A stretch of DNA of 27,192 nt from Actinomycetes bacterium (lineage in GTDB: Bacteria; Actinomycetota; Actinomycetes; Actinomycetales; JAJYRW01), in assembly GCA_021793895.1 (NCBI GenBank), contig JAJYRW010000001.1, positions 1 through 27,192 of the forward strand. The letters run 5' to 3'. Shown in pieces: positions 8,174 through 16,609 of the stretch; within the stretch, counting starts at the first letter, position 1, and each line of letters opens with the position of its first letter. The notes under the pieces were generated by a model. It was not told the origin of the DNA, ran no database searches, and saw only the letters and a list, made by a program, of their open reading frames with translations. A program made the position numbers and the translations under genes.

Positions 8174-8305
8174 GGTCGTCTCCTCGCTCGCTTTCGGTGC
8201 GCGATCTTGCAGCGCAAACACTTCGCATAATTTAGCCTAACGGGTTTTGGCCGCCGGGAGTTCCACTGGGGACAATCTACCCTGCATCGAGACGAAAAAA
8301 CATGC

Positions 8306-9103
8306 CTAGGAAGTAGGTTGTGGAGTAGCGAAGCGGCTTTTTTCGGGCCGGTTCAGCGAGTCGATCTCGATCTCGTCGAGCGACTCCAAAACGGCTGAAG
8401 CCCCGCGCCCGCGGATCCCGGTTAAAACGCCTCCGGGCATTTCCAAGGCGGCCGAAATCGTGGAGGAATCCCCTATCGCCAGTATTTGATAGGGCGATTC
8501 CAGTTCCGTGCCGTCCAACACGATGGAGCCAGAACTATCTATGAACCAGGAAGAGGTCGCGATGCGCTGATCATTTACTTCGATGGCCTCCGCGCCCGCA
8601 TTGCGCAGTTCTTGTACTACCTCAAGTATTACCAGCGCATCCAACACGTTGCCGTTATCGATAATCCGCACATGGATACCCGGGCCGGTCACCGGGACGG
8701 TTCCGGCCAAAATTGCCTGCCGGGTGACCTGGTCTTCCATCGCTTCATATGCGGTGCGGGCAGAGTCGCTGCCCGAGAGCAACTCATCGCGGGTAGCACG
8801 TAACTCTCGTTCCGTGCGCGCCAATTCAGCGGACTGGCTCGTAACTTCATCGAGCAGCCGCACCAGTTCACTTTGCCGCAAAGACCCCAGGGAGTCTCCC
8901 TGGTTTTGTTGCACCTGAACTACCAGCGCAAAACCAAGCCCGAAACACAAAATCGCCACCACGATCTGCTTGCGGTTCAGGCGCGGTCGTAATGCGCGAA
9001 AGAGCCGGGTGCGCGGTTCGGTGCCGCGGCCTTTTTGCGGTTGCGCGCCGCGGTCCTTTTGCAGTTCGGTGCCGCGGCCATCTTCATGCCTGCCGGGTGT
9101 CAT
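8306..9103 (-). CDS. DUF881 membrane-anchored protein (second copy)
   Basis: This 265-aa protein has a basic cytoplasmic N-terminus, one transmembrane segment at about 47-63 (VVAILCFGLGFALVVQV), a helical stretch likely to form a coiled coil (about 75-130), and a C-terminal DUF881 domain (about 140-250; TGPGIHVRIIDNG, LRNAGAEAIEVNDQRI). The orientation suggests a domain outside the membrane. The equivalent Mycobacterium genes (Rv1823 and Rv1825) are associated with envelope and division. It follows the small basic protein gene by 18 bp with no strong Shine-Dalgarno sequence. The N-terminus contains three 8-residue repeats starting RGTELQKD, RGAQPQKG and RGTEPRTR (residues 10-33). Confidence 0.9.
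   Translation of the reverse strand: MTPGRHEDGRGTELQKDRGAQPQKGRGTEPRTRLFRALRPRLNRKQIVVAILCFGLGFALVVQVQQNQGDSLGSLRQSELVRLLDEVTSQSAELARTERELRATRDELLSGSDSARTAYEAMEDQVTRQAILAGTVPVTGPGIHVRIIDNGNVLDALVILEVVQELRNAGAEAIEVNDQRIATSSWFIDSSGSIVLDGTELESPYQILAIGDSSTISAALEMPGGVLTGIRGRGASAVLESLDEIEIDSLNRPEKSRFATPQPTS
9005..9076. repeat. Three in-frame 24-bp repeats in the N-terminus of the second DUF881 gene
   Basis: Three consecutive 24-bp units each begin CGCGGC on the minus strand and encode an RGxxxQK-like octapeptide. They lengthen the positively charged cytoplasmic tail. Tandem in-frame units of this kind can vary in copy number between strains. Confidence 0.65.
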
Positions 9104-9121
9104 AAACGCTTAACCTTTTCC

Positions 9122-9454
9122 CTAGGCCTTAAATACGTAGCGCCGAATTGCCGCGGCGTTAGAGAAAATGCGAATACCCAGGACCACCACAACCGCGGTC
9201 GACAGTTGCGAACCGACACCGAGCTGGTCGCCTAAGAAAACCAAAAATGCTGCCAGTACCACGTTCGATAGGAACGAGACGGTAAAGACTCGATCATCGA
9301 ATGTGCCGGCCAATAATGCGCGTACACCGCCAAAAAGCGCGTCGAGCGCAGCGACTACAGCAATGGGTAGATACGGCTGAAGTTCGCTTGGGACCGAGGG
9401 TTGCATCACGATCCCCACAATGACGCCTAAAATCAGACCAAGTGCGGCGATCAT
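9122..9454 (-). CDS. sbp: Small basic protein, DUF1290 family
   Basis: This 110-aa integral membrane protein has three to four hydrophobic segments: MIAALGLILGVIVGIVM, then LPIAVVAALDALFGGVRAL, FLSNVVLAAFLVFLGDQL and LSTAVVVVLGIRIFSNAAAIRR. The DALFGGVRA and FLSNVVLAAFLVFLGD motifs are standard for the Sbp family, found next to DUF881 genes in actinobacteria and firmicutes. The precise role is unknown; the neighbourhood suggests division or envelope. The stop of the preceding DUF881 gene (TAA, 9457-9455) is immediately followed by this ATG, with GGAGGGGAG upstream, so the two are translationally coupled. Confidence 0.93.
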   Translation of the reverse strand: MIAALGLILGVIVGIVMQPSVPSELQPYLPIAVVAALDALFGGVRALLAGTFDDRVFTVSFLSNVVLAAFLVFLGDQLGVGSQLSTAVVVVLGIRIFSNAAAIRRYVFKA

Positions 9455-10390
9455 TTACGACTCCCCTCCAGGTAGCGAAGATTTTGTGCTGTTGTCGTCG
9501 TCGCTCAACAGCCCCGGAATATCTTCCGGCCGTGTCTCAATATCGGCCTCCCGGACCGAATCCGACCCGCTGCTCAACTCCAGATGATCGCTCGTCTTGG
9601 TTGAGACACCGATATTGTAGGCGCTCATTAGCATCTGTAAATGCTGCCCGGCTTGGTTTGCTGCCATACCGGTTTCTAAACGATTCGGCTCGCCGATCGC
9701 CTCAACTTCATACGGTTCCTGCAGGGGTTCAAAGTCAACCAGCACCGCATCCCCGGCAGAGCGGATCGCTGACATAGCGGTAATGCGGTGCCCGTTAATT
9801 GCGATGGCTTCCGCCCCTGCCGCCCACAGCCCATTTACCACCACTTGCAAATCAAAATCCTGCACCCGGTCTTCACTGGTGAGCTCCTCCCCATCGCTGG
9901 CGGTGGCATCGCGCAGTTCAATCGTCAGGCCGGGGCCCTCAACCGCGGTTGCCCCCGTCGAAATACCCATCTGCTGGGCAGCCTCAAGCAGCCGCTGGCC
10001 CGGCAGGGAAAGGTTCTCATTTTGCAGCTGGCGTATTTCCCCTTCGAGACTGTCTACCGTTTGCTTGCGAGTGGTGTATTCATCGCTGCGGTCTTGAATA
10101 TTGTTCTCCAGGAGCGTGCGGGCCTCGTCCACGTCTTCTTGCGGGGCGCGCAGCGTAATGACCGCTACCGTCACCAGCGCTGTAAGCGCCATCAACACGG
10201 CGATAGTCAAAATTTTGGACGGCGTCGATTGGCTTGGGCGCTCGCCCGAAACACTGCGTGAGGTAGCTTCGGCATAACCGGGATCCAGCGGGCGTTCCAT
10301 GATCTCTTTAAGCAGCGTCATGGAGGCATCAACTGGGCGTTGCCTCCCAGTTGCTGCCCGATCCTGGTCGCGGTCTGGCTGCGGCGTCAT
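9455..10390 (-). CDS. DUF881 membrane-anchored protein (first copy)
   Basis: This 311-aa protein has a cytoplasmic N-terminus of about 58 residues, one transmembrane helix (about 60-80; ILTIAVLMALTALVTVAVI), a coiled-coil-like region (about 85-140; RKQTVDSLEGEIRQLQNEN) and the DUF881 domain (about 150-260; VEGPGLTIELRDA, VVNGLWAAGAEAIAINGHRI). The tail is acidic and serine-rich. It overlaps the phosphatidyltransferase gene by 4 nt (ATGA), so the two are coupled. The paired DUF881 genes around sbp are the conserved actinobacterial arrangement; their products may act together at the membrane, though this is inference from context. Confidence 0.92.
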   Translation of the reverse strand: MTPQPDRDQDRAATGRQRPVDASMTLLKEIMERPLDPGYAEATSRSVSGERPSQSTPSKILTIAVLMALTALVTVAVITLRAPQEDVDEARTLLENNIQDRSDEYTTRKQTVDSLEGEIRQLQNENLSLPGQRLLEAAQQMGISTGATAVEGPGLTIELRDATASDGEELTSEDRVQDFDLQVVVNGLWAAGAEAIAINGHRITAMSAIRSAGDAVLVDFEPLQEPYEVEAIGEPNRLETGMAANQAGQHLQMLMSAYNIGVSTKTSDHLELSSGSDSVREADIETRPEDIPGLLSDDDNSTKSSLPGGES

Positions 10391-10977
10391 CTTCTCGATT
10401 TAGCCAATAACGCCGTTTGTCGGTAGTAGATAGCACCGGCATACCAATAAAGTCCGATACCCCAAATGGCAAAGGCCCAACCAAACACCGCTGCTAGAAC
10501 CCCAATTGTTCCCTCCCAGTTGGAGAGCAAAATGAGCGGAAACGCATAGAACAGCGCGAATGTTCCGGCCTTTCCAGCCACGTGTACGGGAAGAGCACGC
10601 AGATTATGGCGCCGCAGGGTTGGAACTGTTCCTAAAAGCAAAAGATCGCGCAGCACGATGAGGACTACCAGCCACCAAGGGACGATATCGCGCCAAGCTA
10701 GCCCCAGGAGGGTGACCAAAATGTAAAGGCGGTCGGCAGCCGGATCGAGCAGTTCACCCAGCTTTGTTTGCTGGTTCCACCGCCGAGCTAAAAACCCGTC
10801 CAGCCAGTCAGAGGCGCCGGAAATCGCCAAAATAAAAAGCGCCCAGCCATCGTTTTTTTGAGCAATTAACACCGCAAAGACTGGGACAAGGAGCAGTCGG
10901 CTGGCGGAAATTAAGTTGGGCACGGTGAGTGCCTGCGCCGCTAGCGATGGCGCTACCGCCCCCGATTCTTTCTGCAC
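10387..10977 (-). CDS. CDP-alcohol phosphatidyltransferase (PgsA2-like)
   Basis: This is a 196-aa multi-spanning membrane enzyme. It holds the complete CDP-alcohol phosphotransferase signature DWLDGFLARRWNQQTKLGEL followed by LDPAADR. The aspartates bind Mg2+ and activate the acceptor hydroxyl. Members transfer a phosphatidyl group from CDP-diacylglycerol to glycerol-3-phosphate, phosphatidylglycerol or inositol phosphate; the acceptor cannot be read from sequence. The position next to DUF881-sbp-DUF881 corresponds to pgsA2 (Rv1822) in Mycobacterium. The start is GTG at 10977 with AGGAG about 8 nt upstream. It is the first gene of the operon and is divergent from yigZ across about 100 bp that must carry both promoters. 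Confidence 0.9.
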   Translation of the reverse strand: MQKESGAVAPSLAAQALTVPNLISASRLLLVPVFAVLIAQKNDGWALFILAISGASDWLDGFLARRWNQQTKLGELLDPAADRLYILVTLLGLAWRDIVPWWLVVLIVLRDLLLLGTVPTLRRHNLRALPVHVAGKAGTFALFYAFPLILLSNWEGTIGVLAAVFGWAFAIWGIGLYWYAGAIYYRQTALLAKSRR

Positions 10978-11079
10978 TTACAAGCTCCTGTTTCCTACCC
11001 GCTGCGGCATATTTCTCCCTGTGCTGGAAAGAAAATAGTGTTATTGCTCCCCACAGCCTACGGTGTCAGGCCCTCCCAT

Positions 11080-11736
11080 ATGGTGAGTGACGTGCCGACT
11101 AAAGCTGTTCTTTCCACCATCGCACGGGATGGATCGGGCGAATTTACCGAAAAGCGCTCCCGGTTCTTATGCACCTTACGCCGCGTGTCCACGATGGACG
11201 CCGCCCAAGCCGTGATCGCTGAAGTGCGCCAGCGCGATTGGGATGGACGCCATCACTGCACGGCCGTCGTCCTGGGCACCCAGGGTGAAACGGTACGCAG
11301 CAATGACGATGGCGAGCCAGCCGGTACTGCCGGGGCGCCGATGCTTGCCGCGCTGCAGGGCGCGGGAGTGTCGGACGTAGTTGCGGTCGTAACTCGCTGG
11401 TTTGGGGGCGTGCTGCTAGGCACGGGCGGACTTGTACGCGCTTATTCCAAGGCGGTCCAGCTGGCAATTGAAAATGTAGGAATTGTGCAGCGCCGGGAAA
11501 TGCAGCGCGCCACGGTGACTGTGTCAGCGGCGGAAGCGGGTCGAATCGAAAACGCCTTGCGGCAGTGGATTGACCAGCATGGTGGGGTACTGGGCGAAGT
11601 GCAATATGGCGCCCAGGCTAATTTCCAGTTGATGTTTCCACCCAAAGAACTTGATGCGCTAGAGCGCTGGAGCACCCAGTTGGGGCGCACCGAACTGTCC
11701 TATCAAGACACCGCCATTACCGAAGTGCGCAAGTGA
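11080..11736 (+). CDS. yigZ: YigZ / IMPACT-family protein
   Basis: This 218-aa protein carries the IMPACT N-terminal domain: EFTEKRSRFLCTLRRV, DWDGRHHCTAVVLG, SNDDGEPAGTAGAPMLAAL and VVTRWFGGVLLGTGGLVRAY. A ferredoxin-fold YigZ C-terminal domain follows. Eukaryotic IMPACT regulates the GCN2 kinase pathway; the bacterial role is unresolved. ATG 11080 is chosen because the upstream extension (from 11038) is not family-like. There is no Shine-Dalgarno sequence, so the transcript may have a very short leader. The last codons (ITEVRK-stop) are duplicated just downstream. It is convergent with RNase J. Confidence 0.93.
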   Translation: MVSDVPTKAVLSTIARDGSGEFTEKRSRFLCTLRRVSTMDAAQAVIAEVRQRDWDGRHHCTAVVLGTQGETVRSNDDGEPAGTAGAPMLAALQGAGVSDVVAVVTRWFGGVLLGTGGLVRAYSKAVQLAIENVGIVQRREMQRATVTVSAAEAGRIENALRQWIDQHGGVLGEVQYGAQANFQLMFPPKELDALERWSTQLGRTELSYQDTAITEVRK

Positions 11737-11765
11737 ATACCTTCATTACCGAGGTGCGCAAGTAA
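11715..11765. repeat. 22-bp tandem duplication of the yigZ 3' end including the stop codon
   Basis: Copies at 11715-11736 and 11744-11765 match at 20 of 22 positions with a 29-bp period. Both encode ITEVRK followed by a stop, TGA in the gene and TAA in the second copy. The second copy is out of frame with the gene because 29 is not a multiple of three, so it cannot extend the protein by simple readthrough. Confidence 0.95.
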
Positions 11766-11788
11766 TCTTCGTTTGCCGTGGGTCGTTA

Positions 11789-11804
11789 GGCGCCGGCCGG
11801 CGCC
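11789..11804. terminator. Perfect 16-bp GC palindrome between convergent yigZ and rnj
   Basis: GGCGCCGGCCGGCGCC is self-complementary and can form a 6-bp stem with a 4-nt loop. An outer GTGGG/CCCAC pair at 11778-11782 and 11803-11807 offers an alternative fold. It sits between two converging genes, so a bidirectional, U-tract-free terminator is the simplest reading. Confidence 0.5.
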
Positions 11805-11831
11805 CACTCTTCAGCCAGCATGGGCACCGGC

Positions 11832-13514
11832 CTACGCCTCGATCAGGATTGGAATCACGATCGGGGTGCGGCGATGAGAGCGCTGGAGCCACCGGTAAAC
11901 GGTGCGTCCGATGCGTTCTTCCAGCGCGTCGCTGTCGGTGATTTCGTCTTTCCGTGCCTCAGCAAGAGCTTTTTGCACCGCTGAGATTGCGCCATCAAAA
12001 TCAAAGTGCTCCATGAACCCGCGCGTGATGAAATCTGGCTCTTCGGTGAGTTTGCCCGTATCGGGATCAACCAGTGCAATTACGGTAACGACACCCTGCT
12101 GCGACAGGATGCGCCTATCTCGAAGTGAGTGTTCGTTGACCACACCGACTGTCGTCCCGTCCACGTATACGTGACTGGCGGGAACTTCGCCTACGATTTC
12201 GGCTTCCCCATCGACAAGATCGACTACTACCCCGTCATAGCCGATGAGTACGCGCTTGGGATCCACCCCGGTGCGGATTGCCAGTTCGGCGTTGGCTTTC
12301 AAATGACGCCATTCGCCGTGAATTGGCATGACGTGTCGAGGCCGAACAATGTTGTAGCAATAAACCAGCTCGCCAGCAGATGCGTGGCCAGAAACGTGCA
12401 CCTGGGCGTTCCCCTGGTGCACTACGGACGCCCCCAGTCTGGTCAGGCCGTTGATTACCCGGTAAATGGAGGTTTCATTGCCCGGGATGAGCGAGGAGGC
12501 CATCAATACGGTGTCCCCCTCCCCCAGCTGAATCATGTGCTCGCCCTTGGCAATGCGTGACAGCGCAGCCATCGGCTCCCCCTGGGAGCCGGTGCACACT
12601 AGTGTGATTCGATCATCGGGCAAATCTTCAAGCTGCTTCATCGAAACGATCAGATCGTCGGGGACATCCAGATAGCCAAGTTCCCGGGCGATACCCATAT
12701 TGCGCACCATCGATCGGCCCACAAAAGCTACTTTGCGGCCGTGCTCGTGCGCGACGTTGAGCACCTGCTGAATTCGATGCACGTGGCTGGCGAAACTGGA
12801 AACGATCACGCGGCGCGGCGCGGTTCGAAATACTTCTTCGATTGCGGGAATCAGATCCCGCTCGGCCGTGGTGAAACCCGGTACTTCTGCATTTGTGGAG
12901 TCGGTAAGAAAGACGTCAACGCCTTCTTCGCCCAGCCGGGCAAAAGCCCGCAGGTCCGTAATGCGCCGATCAAGCGGGAACTGATCCATTTTGAAGTCCC
13001 CGGTATTTAAAATCAGTCCCGCGCGAGTGCGCACGGCAATGGCCAAACTGTCCGGAATTGAGTGGTTTACCGCAATGAATTCCACGTCGAACGGCCCCAA
13101 GTGGAACCGATCCCCCTCGGTGACCACGCGGGTTTTTGCCTTGATTCCGTGTTCTTTGAGCTTGGCGGTAACCAGCGCAATCGTCAGTTCCGAACCGACG
13201 ACGGGGATGTCCTGCCGTTCCCGCAATAGATAGGGCACCGCTCCAATGTGGTCCTCATGACCGTGGGTGAGAACGATTGCTTCGATCTTGTCTAGGCGGT
13301 CGCGCAGAGTTGCAAAGTCCGGCAAAATTAAATCGACACCCGGTTGATGTTCTTCGGGGAAAAGCACCCCGCAGTCCATGACCAGTAGCCGGCTTTGATG
13401 CTCCAAAACGGTCATGTTTCGACCGATCTCTCCCAGGCCACCCAACGGCGTTATCCGCAAGCCATCGGCGGGCAACTTCGGGAGCGGAACAAAAGTTTGA
13501 TCGGTGTCACTCAT
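11832..13514 (-). CDS. rnj: Ribonuclease J
   Basis: This is a 560-aa metallo-beta-lactamase/beta-CASP nuclease. LTHGHEDHIGAVPYLL (residues 82-97) supplies the HxHxDH zinc ligands; NTGDFKMD, FLTDSTNAE and VSGHASAGE are further core motifs, and LVCTGSQGEPMAAL lies in the beta-CASP part. RNase J has 5'-3' exo- and endonuclease activity in mRNA decay and rRNA maturation. I start at ATG 13514 (MSDTDQTF) rather than GTG 13571, because the 19 extra codons would be the translation of a hairpin. There is no Shine-Dalgarno sequence. TAGCGT (13527-13522) lies 7 nt before the ATG, so a leaderless transcript is likely. It is downstream of acnA in the same direction. Confidence 0.96.
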   Translation of the reverse strand: MSDTDQTFVPLPKLPADGLRITPLGGLGEIGRNMTVLEHQSRLLVMDCGVLFPEEHQPGVDLILPDFATLRDRLDKIEAIVLTHGHEDHIGAVPYLLRERQDIPVVGSELTIALVTAKLKEHGIKAKTRVVTEGDRFHLGPFDVEFIAVNHSIPDSLAIAVRTRAGLILNTGDFKMDQFPLDRRITDLRAFARLGEEGVDVFLTDSTNAEVPGFTTAERDLIPAIEEVFRTAPRRVIVSSFASHVHRIQQVLNVAHEHGRKVAFVGRSMVRNMGIARELGYLDVPDDLIVSMKQLEDLPDDRITLVCTGSQGEPMAALSRIAKGEHMIQLGEGDTVLMASSLIPGNETSIYRVINGLTRLGASVVHQGNAQVHVSGHASAGELVYCYNIVRPRHVMPIHGEWRHLKANAELAIRTGVDPKRVLIGYDGVVVDLVDGEAEIVGEVPASHVYVDGTTVGVVNEHSLRDRRILSQQGVVTVIALVDPDTGKLTEEPDFITRGFMEHFDFDGAISAVQKALAEARKDEITDSDALEERIGRTVYRWLQRSHRRTPIVIPILIEA

Positions 13515-13521
13515 GTGTCTA

Positions 13522-13527
13522 ACGCTA
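13522..13527 (-). promoter_or_regulatory. Candidate leaderless -10 box of rnj
   Basis: On the minus strand TAGCGT is followed by 7 nt and then the ATG of rnj. This TAnnnT-N7-start geometry is typical of leaderless actinobacterial genes. It overlaps the right arm of the acnA-rnj hairpin. No good -35 box is visible. Confidence 0.4.
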
Positions 13528-13572
13528 GTGGCATTGGGCGTGCTTGCGGGCACCGGCTCGCCCAATGCCACT
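13527..13572. terminator. Perfect 14-bp inverted repeat between acnA and rnj
   Basis: AGTGGCATTGGGCG (13527-13540) pairs exactly with CGCCCAATGCCACT (13559-13572) around an 18-nt loop. It begins about 11 bp after the acnA stop codon. There is no U-tract. It probably ends acnA transcription or protects the acnA 3' end. Its downstream arm merges with the likely rnj -10 box, so folding and rnj initiation share sequence. Confidence 0.7.
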
Positions 13573-13583
13573 TTGAAGTGAAT

Positions 13584-16409
13584 CTATGCATCGAGCAATT
13601 CGCGCAGCACGAATTGCAAAATGCCACCGTGTCGGTAGTACTGCGCCTCGGCCGGAGTATCGACACGCACCCGCAGCGCAGCGGTGCGCTCGTTTGCGTC
13701 ACTACCGGTTATGACCAGTTCGACTTCTTGGGGGACGCTCTGTCCAGCAAGGCCCCGAATCGCGAACGTCTCCTCACCAGTTATACCAAGGGACTCCGCT
13801 GACGTTCCCTCCTCAAACTGCAGGGGCAAAACACCCATTCCGATGAGATTTGAACGGTGAATTCGCTCAAACGAGGTCGCTATGACCGCCCGCACCCCGA
13901 GCAGATATGTGCCTTTTGCTGCCCAGTCACGGGACGATCCGGAACCGTATTCCGAACCGGCGAATACCAGCAGATCTGTGCCCTCTTCGCCATAGCGCTG
14001 GGCTGCATCGAAGATGCTCATTTGTTCGCCCGAGGGTATGTGGCGAGTTACTCCACCCTCGACGCCGGGCACCAGCAAGTTCCGAAGCCGAATATTGGCG
14101 AAGGTTCCGCGGATCATTACCTCGTGGTTGCCACGTCGGGAGCCATAAGAGTTGAAATCGCGCGGCTCGACACCGTGGGAAATTAGGTACTGGCCCGCTG
14201 GTGAATCGCGTCGAATCGCACCCGCGGGCGATATGTGGTCTGTTGTGACCGAATCCCCCAGCAGCGCCAAAACTCGGGCGTCTTCAATGTCAGTGAGCGG
14301 GCGGGGCTCCCTTGGCATGTCGTCAAAGAAACTCGGGCGGCGAATATAGGTGGAGTCTTCTTCCCAGGCATAAATTTCGGCGTCTGGTACTGGCAAGCTG
14401 CGCCAGCGCTCATCGCCGGCGTACAGATCCTCATAGCCAGTGGTGAACATGTCGGCTTGCACAAATTCACCGATCAGCTCCTGAATTTCCGCCGATGAGG
14501 GCCAAATGTCCTTTAGGAACACCGGCTGGCCATCGGTGCTGAATCCCAGCGGATCTTCGAAAATATTGGCGCGCATCGTTCCGGTAAGCGCGTAAGCGAT
14601 GACCAGCGGTGGCGACATGAGAAAATTGAGCTGGGTTTCCGGGTGAATTCGTCCCTCGAAGTTCCGGTTACCGGACAGCACTGAGCAAGCCGCCAGGTCG
14701 CCGTCCGAAATCGCCTGACTCACCTGCGGGATAAGCGGTCCGGAGTTTCCAATACAGGTGGTGCAGCCATAGCCAACTAGGTGAAAACCAAGTTTCTCCA
14801 AATACGGCGTCAACCCCGCCTTTTCAAAGTAGTCGGTGACCACGCGCGACCCGGGCGCTAGCGAGGTCTTCACCCAGGGCGGCACGGTCAGCCCGTGCTC
14901 AACGGCCCGCTTGGCCAATAGACCAGCTCCGAGCATGACTTCCGGGTTGGAGGTGTTAGTGCACGAGGTAATAGCAGCAATTACGACGTGTCCGTTATCG
15001 ATAAGTACGTCCTCACCGTCAATGCTGGTCTCGACCGGATGTTCGGGCCAACTTAATTCTCCGCCGGTTCGGGAGGTGTTTATGGACGGCATACTGCGGT
15101 CAATGGGCTCTTGTGATCTGGCGTTCGTGCTGGGAGAAATCGGATCTGAGGCGGGGAAGGAGTAGGCCGATGCCTCGTCGACGCCAATCAAATCAGCCGG
15201 TGCCAGTGATCCGTCCCGAATGATTTCGCCGACCACCTGGTTGGCGTACCGCAGGGGGATGCGATCTTGGGGACGTTTTGGCCCCGCAATTGAGGGTTCG
15301 ACTTGCGATAGATCAAGCTCAACGATCTGCGAAAACTCCGGCACCCGGTCGGGGTCATGCCACAGGCTCTGCGCCTTTGCATAGGCCTCCACGAGGGCGA
15401 TCTGTTCCTCTGTTCGTCCCGTCAGGCGCAGATAATTGAGCGTCTCATCGTCAATCGGGAAGATAGAAACAGTAGAGCCGTATTCGGGGCTCATATTGCC
15501 CAGCGTGGCACGATTTGCCAGCGGCACCTCACTTACTCCGGGGCCAAAAAACTCCACAAACTTGCCGACAACGCCCGTCTGCCGTAGCAATTCAGCAACG
15601 GTTAGAACCAGGTCGGTGGCCGTCGTTCCCTCGGGCAATTCACCTGTAAGGCGCAATCCAATGACTTCAGGTATGAGCATCGACATGGGCTGACCGAGCA
15701 TGGCGGCTTCCGCCTCGATTCCCCCCACTCCCCAACCCAGGACGCCCAGGCCATTAATCATGGGGGTGTGCGAGTCGGTGCCCACCAGCGTGTCTGGATA
15801 GGCCTGCAGTACCGTCTGGCCATTTTCGCCGGGTACTTCCCGGGTATAAACAGTGCGGGCTAAATGCTCCAGATTCACCTGGTGGCAAATGCCAGTATCG
15901 GGCGGAACCACAACGAAGTCATCGAAAGCCTGTTGTGCCCAGCGTAGTAATTGGTAGCGCTCTTGGTTGCGCTCGAATTCGCGCTCCGCATTAAAGTCGA
16001 AAGCGGCGGGGGTACCAAAAGCATCGGCGATGACGGAATGGTCAATAACCAGTTCCCCCGGAATCAGGGGATTAATTTTTTGTGGATCTCCCCCGAAATC
16101 GGCCATCGCGTTGCGCATGGCGACCAGGTCCACCACGCAGGGAACCCCGGTGAAGTCTTGCAGTAGCACCCGAGCGGGGCGGAACTGGATTTCCTGGGAG
16201 GTGGCGGGTTTGCCACCGTGTTCCACGACCGCATTAACGTGTTCTTTGGTTACGAGATGTCCATCTTCGTAGCGCAGCAAGTTTTCGAGCAGGATTTTTG
16301 TACTGAAGGGCAATCGCTCTGATCCGGGCACCCGGTCCAATCGAAAATATTCGTAGGATTGACCATTAACCTGCAAGAGGTCGCGCGCGGCGAAACTATT
16401 AACCGACAT
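13584..16409 (-). CDS. acnA: Aconitate hydratase (AcnA/IRP1 type)
   Basis: This 941-aa protein is a full-length monomeric aconitase that isomerises citrate to isocitrate through a [4Fe-4S] cluster. Cluster cysteines are visible in [14 protein letters not shown] (about residue 485) and [13 protein letters not shown] (about 549-552). Substrate-binding stretches include [36 protein letters not shown] and the C-terminal swivel domain with [17 protein letters not shown]. The loop at about 400-455 is poorly conserved in the family. The start ATG at 16409 is supported by AAGGAG about 7 nt upstream. It lies upstream of rnj on the same strand but is separated by a strong hairpin, so it is probably a separate unit. 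The upstream gap contains a 22-bp repeat array. Confidence 0.98.
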   Translation of the reverse strand: MSVNSFAARDLLQVNGQSYEYFRLDRVPGSERLPFSTKILLENLLRYEDGHLVTKEHVNAVVEHGGKPATSQEIQFRPARVLLQDFTGVPCVVDLVAMRNAMADFGGDPQKINPLIPGELVIDHSVIADAFGTPAAFDFNAEREFERNQERYQLLRWAQQAFDDFVVVPPDTGICHQVNLEHLARTVYTREVPGENGQTVLQAYPDTLVGTDSHTPMINGLGVLGWGVGGIEAEAAMLGQPMSMLIPEVIGLRLTGELPEGTTATDLVLTVAELLRQTGVVGKFVEFFGPGVSEVPLANRATLGNMSPEYGSTVSIFPIDDETLNYLRLTGRTEEQIALVEAYAKAQSLWHDPDRVPEFSQIVELDLSQVEPSIAGPKRPQDRIPLRYANQVVGEIIRDGSLAPADLIGVDEASAYSFPASDPISPSTNARSQEPIDRSMPSINTSRTGGELSWPEHPVETSIDGEDVLIDNGHVVIAAITSCTNTSNPEVMLGAGLLAKRAVEHGLTVPPWVKTSLAPGSRVVTDYFEKAGLTPYLEKLGFHLVGYGCTTCIGNSGPLIPQVSQAISDGDLAACSVLSGNRNFEGRIHPETQLNFLMSPPLVIAYALTGTMRANIFEDPLGFSTDGQPVFLKDIWPSSAEIQELIGEFVQADMFTTGYEDLYAGDERWRSLPVPDAEIYAWEEDSTYIRRPSFFDDMPREPRPLTDIEDARVLALLGDSVTTDHISPAGAIRRDSPAGQYLISHGVEPRDFNSYGSRRGNHEVMIRGTFANIRLRNLLVPGVEGGVTRHIPSGEQMSIFDAAQRYGEEGTDLLVFAGSEYGSGSSRDWAAKGTYLLGVRAVIATSFERIHRSNLIGMGVLPLQFEEGTSAESLGITGEETFAIRGLAGQSVPQEVELVITGSDANERTAALRVRVDTPAEAQYYRHGGILQFVLRELLDA

Positions 16410-16476
16410 GTCCCACTCCTTCAGTTGTTGACTTCTTCGTCCCCAACCGGCGACATGCCCGGGTTTTTCACGTTAG

Positions 16477-16486
16477 CACCCGGGTG
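16477..16486. promoter_or_regulatory. Palindrome in the acnA upstream region
   Basis: CACCCGGGTG is a perfect 10-bp palindrome about 70 bp before the acnA start; a second CCCGGG lies at 16458-16463. This is a candidate regulator site, with weak support given the local GC content. Confidence 0.2.
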
Positions 16487-16516
16487 GGATGTCAGCGACT
16501 GAGAGGGGGTGGCGCT

Positions 16517-16605
16517 CACGTTTCCCAAGCAGATCGGGCCTGTTTTCCAAACCGAACGAGCCCGTTTATCAGATCCAACGGGTTTGTTTTTGCAAACCGA
16601 TCGGG
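16517..16605. repeat. Four-unit 22-bp degenerate tandem array between the serine hydrolase and acnA
   Basis: Units at 16517-16538, 16539-16560, 16561-16582 and 16583-16605 (the last has one extra base) share about 15 of 22 positions between neighbours. The common pattern is C-x-x-GTTT-x-CCAA-x-C-x-GA-x-CG-x-G. The array starts 4 bp after the hydrolase stop codon and ends about 108 bp before acnA. The units contain partial inverted repeats, so the array can also fold. Confidence 0.75.
16581..16598 (-). terminator. Hairpin downstream of the serine hydrolase
   Basis: GGTTTG (16581-16586) pairs with CAAACC (16593-16598) around a 6-nt loop, 12 bp past the hydrolase stop. An overlapping alternative stem CCCGTT/AACGGG uses 16561-16566 and 16577-16582. 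There is no U-tract, so termination is possible but not strongly supported. Confidence 0.35.
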
Positions 16606-16609
16606 ACTG

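Noticed and set aside
11715..11765. Programmed readthrough or frameshift extending YigZ
   Set aside because: The second copy is offset by 29 bp, so it is out of frame, and it adds nothing beyond the same six residues. No slippery site is visible.
13515..13571. 19-residue N-terminal extension of RNase J from GTG 13571
   Set aside because: The extension is the translation of a perfect inverted repeat. Family sequence starts after the ATG at 13514, which has a suitable -10 box.
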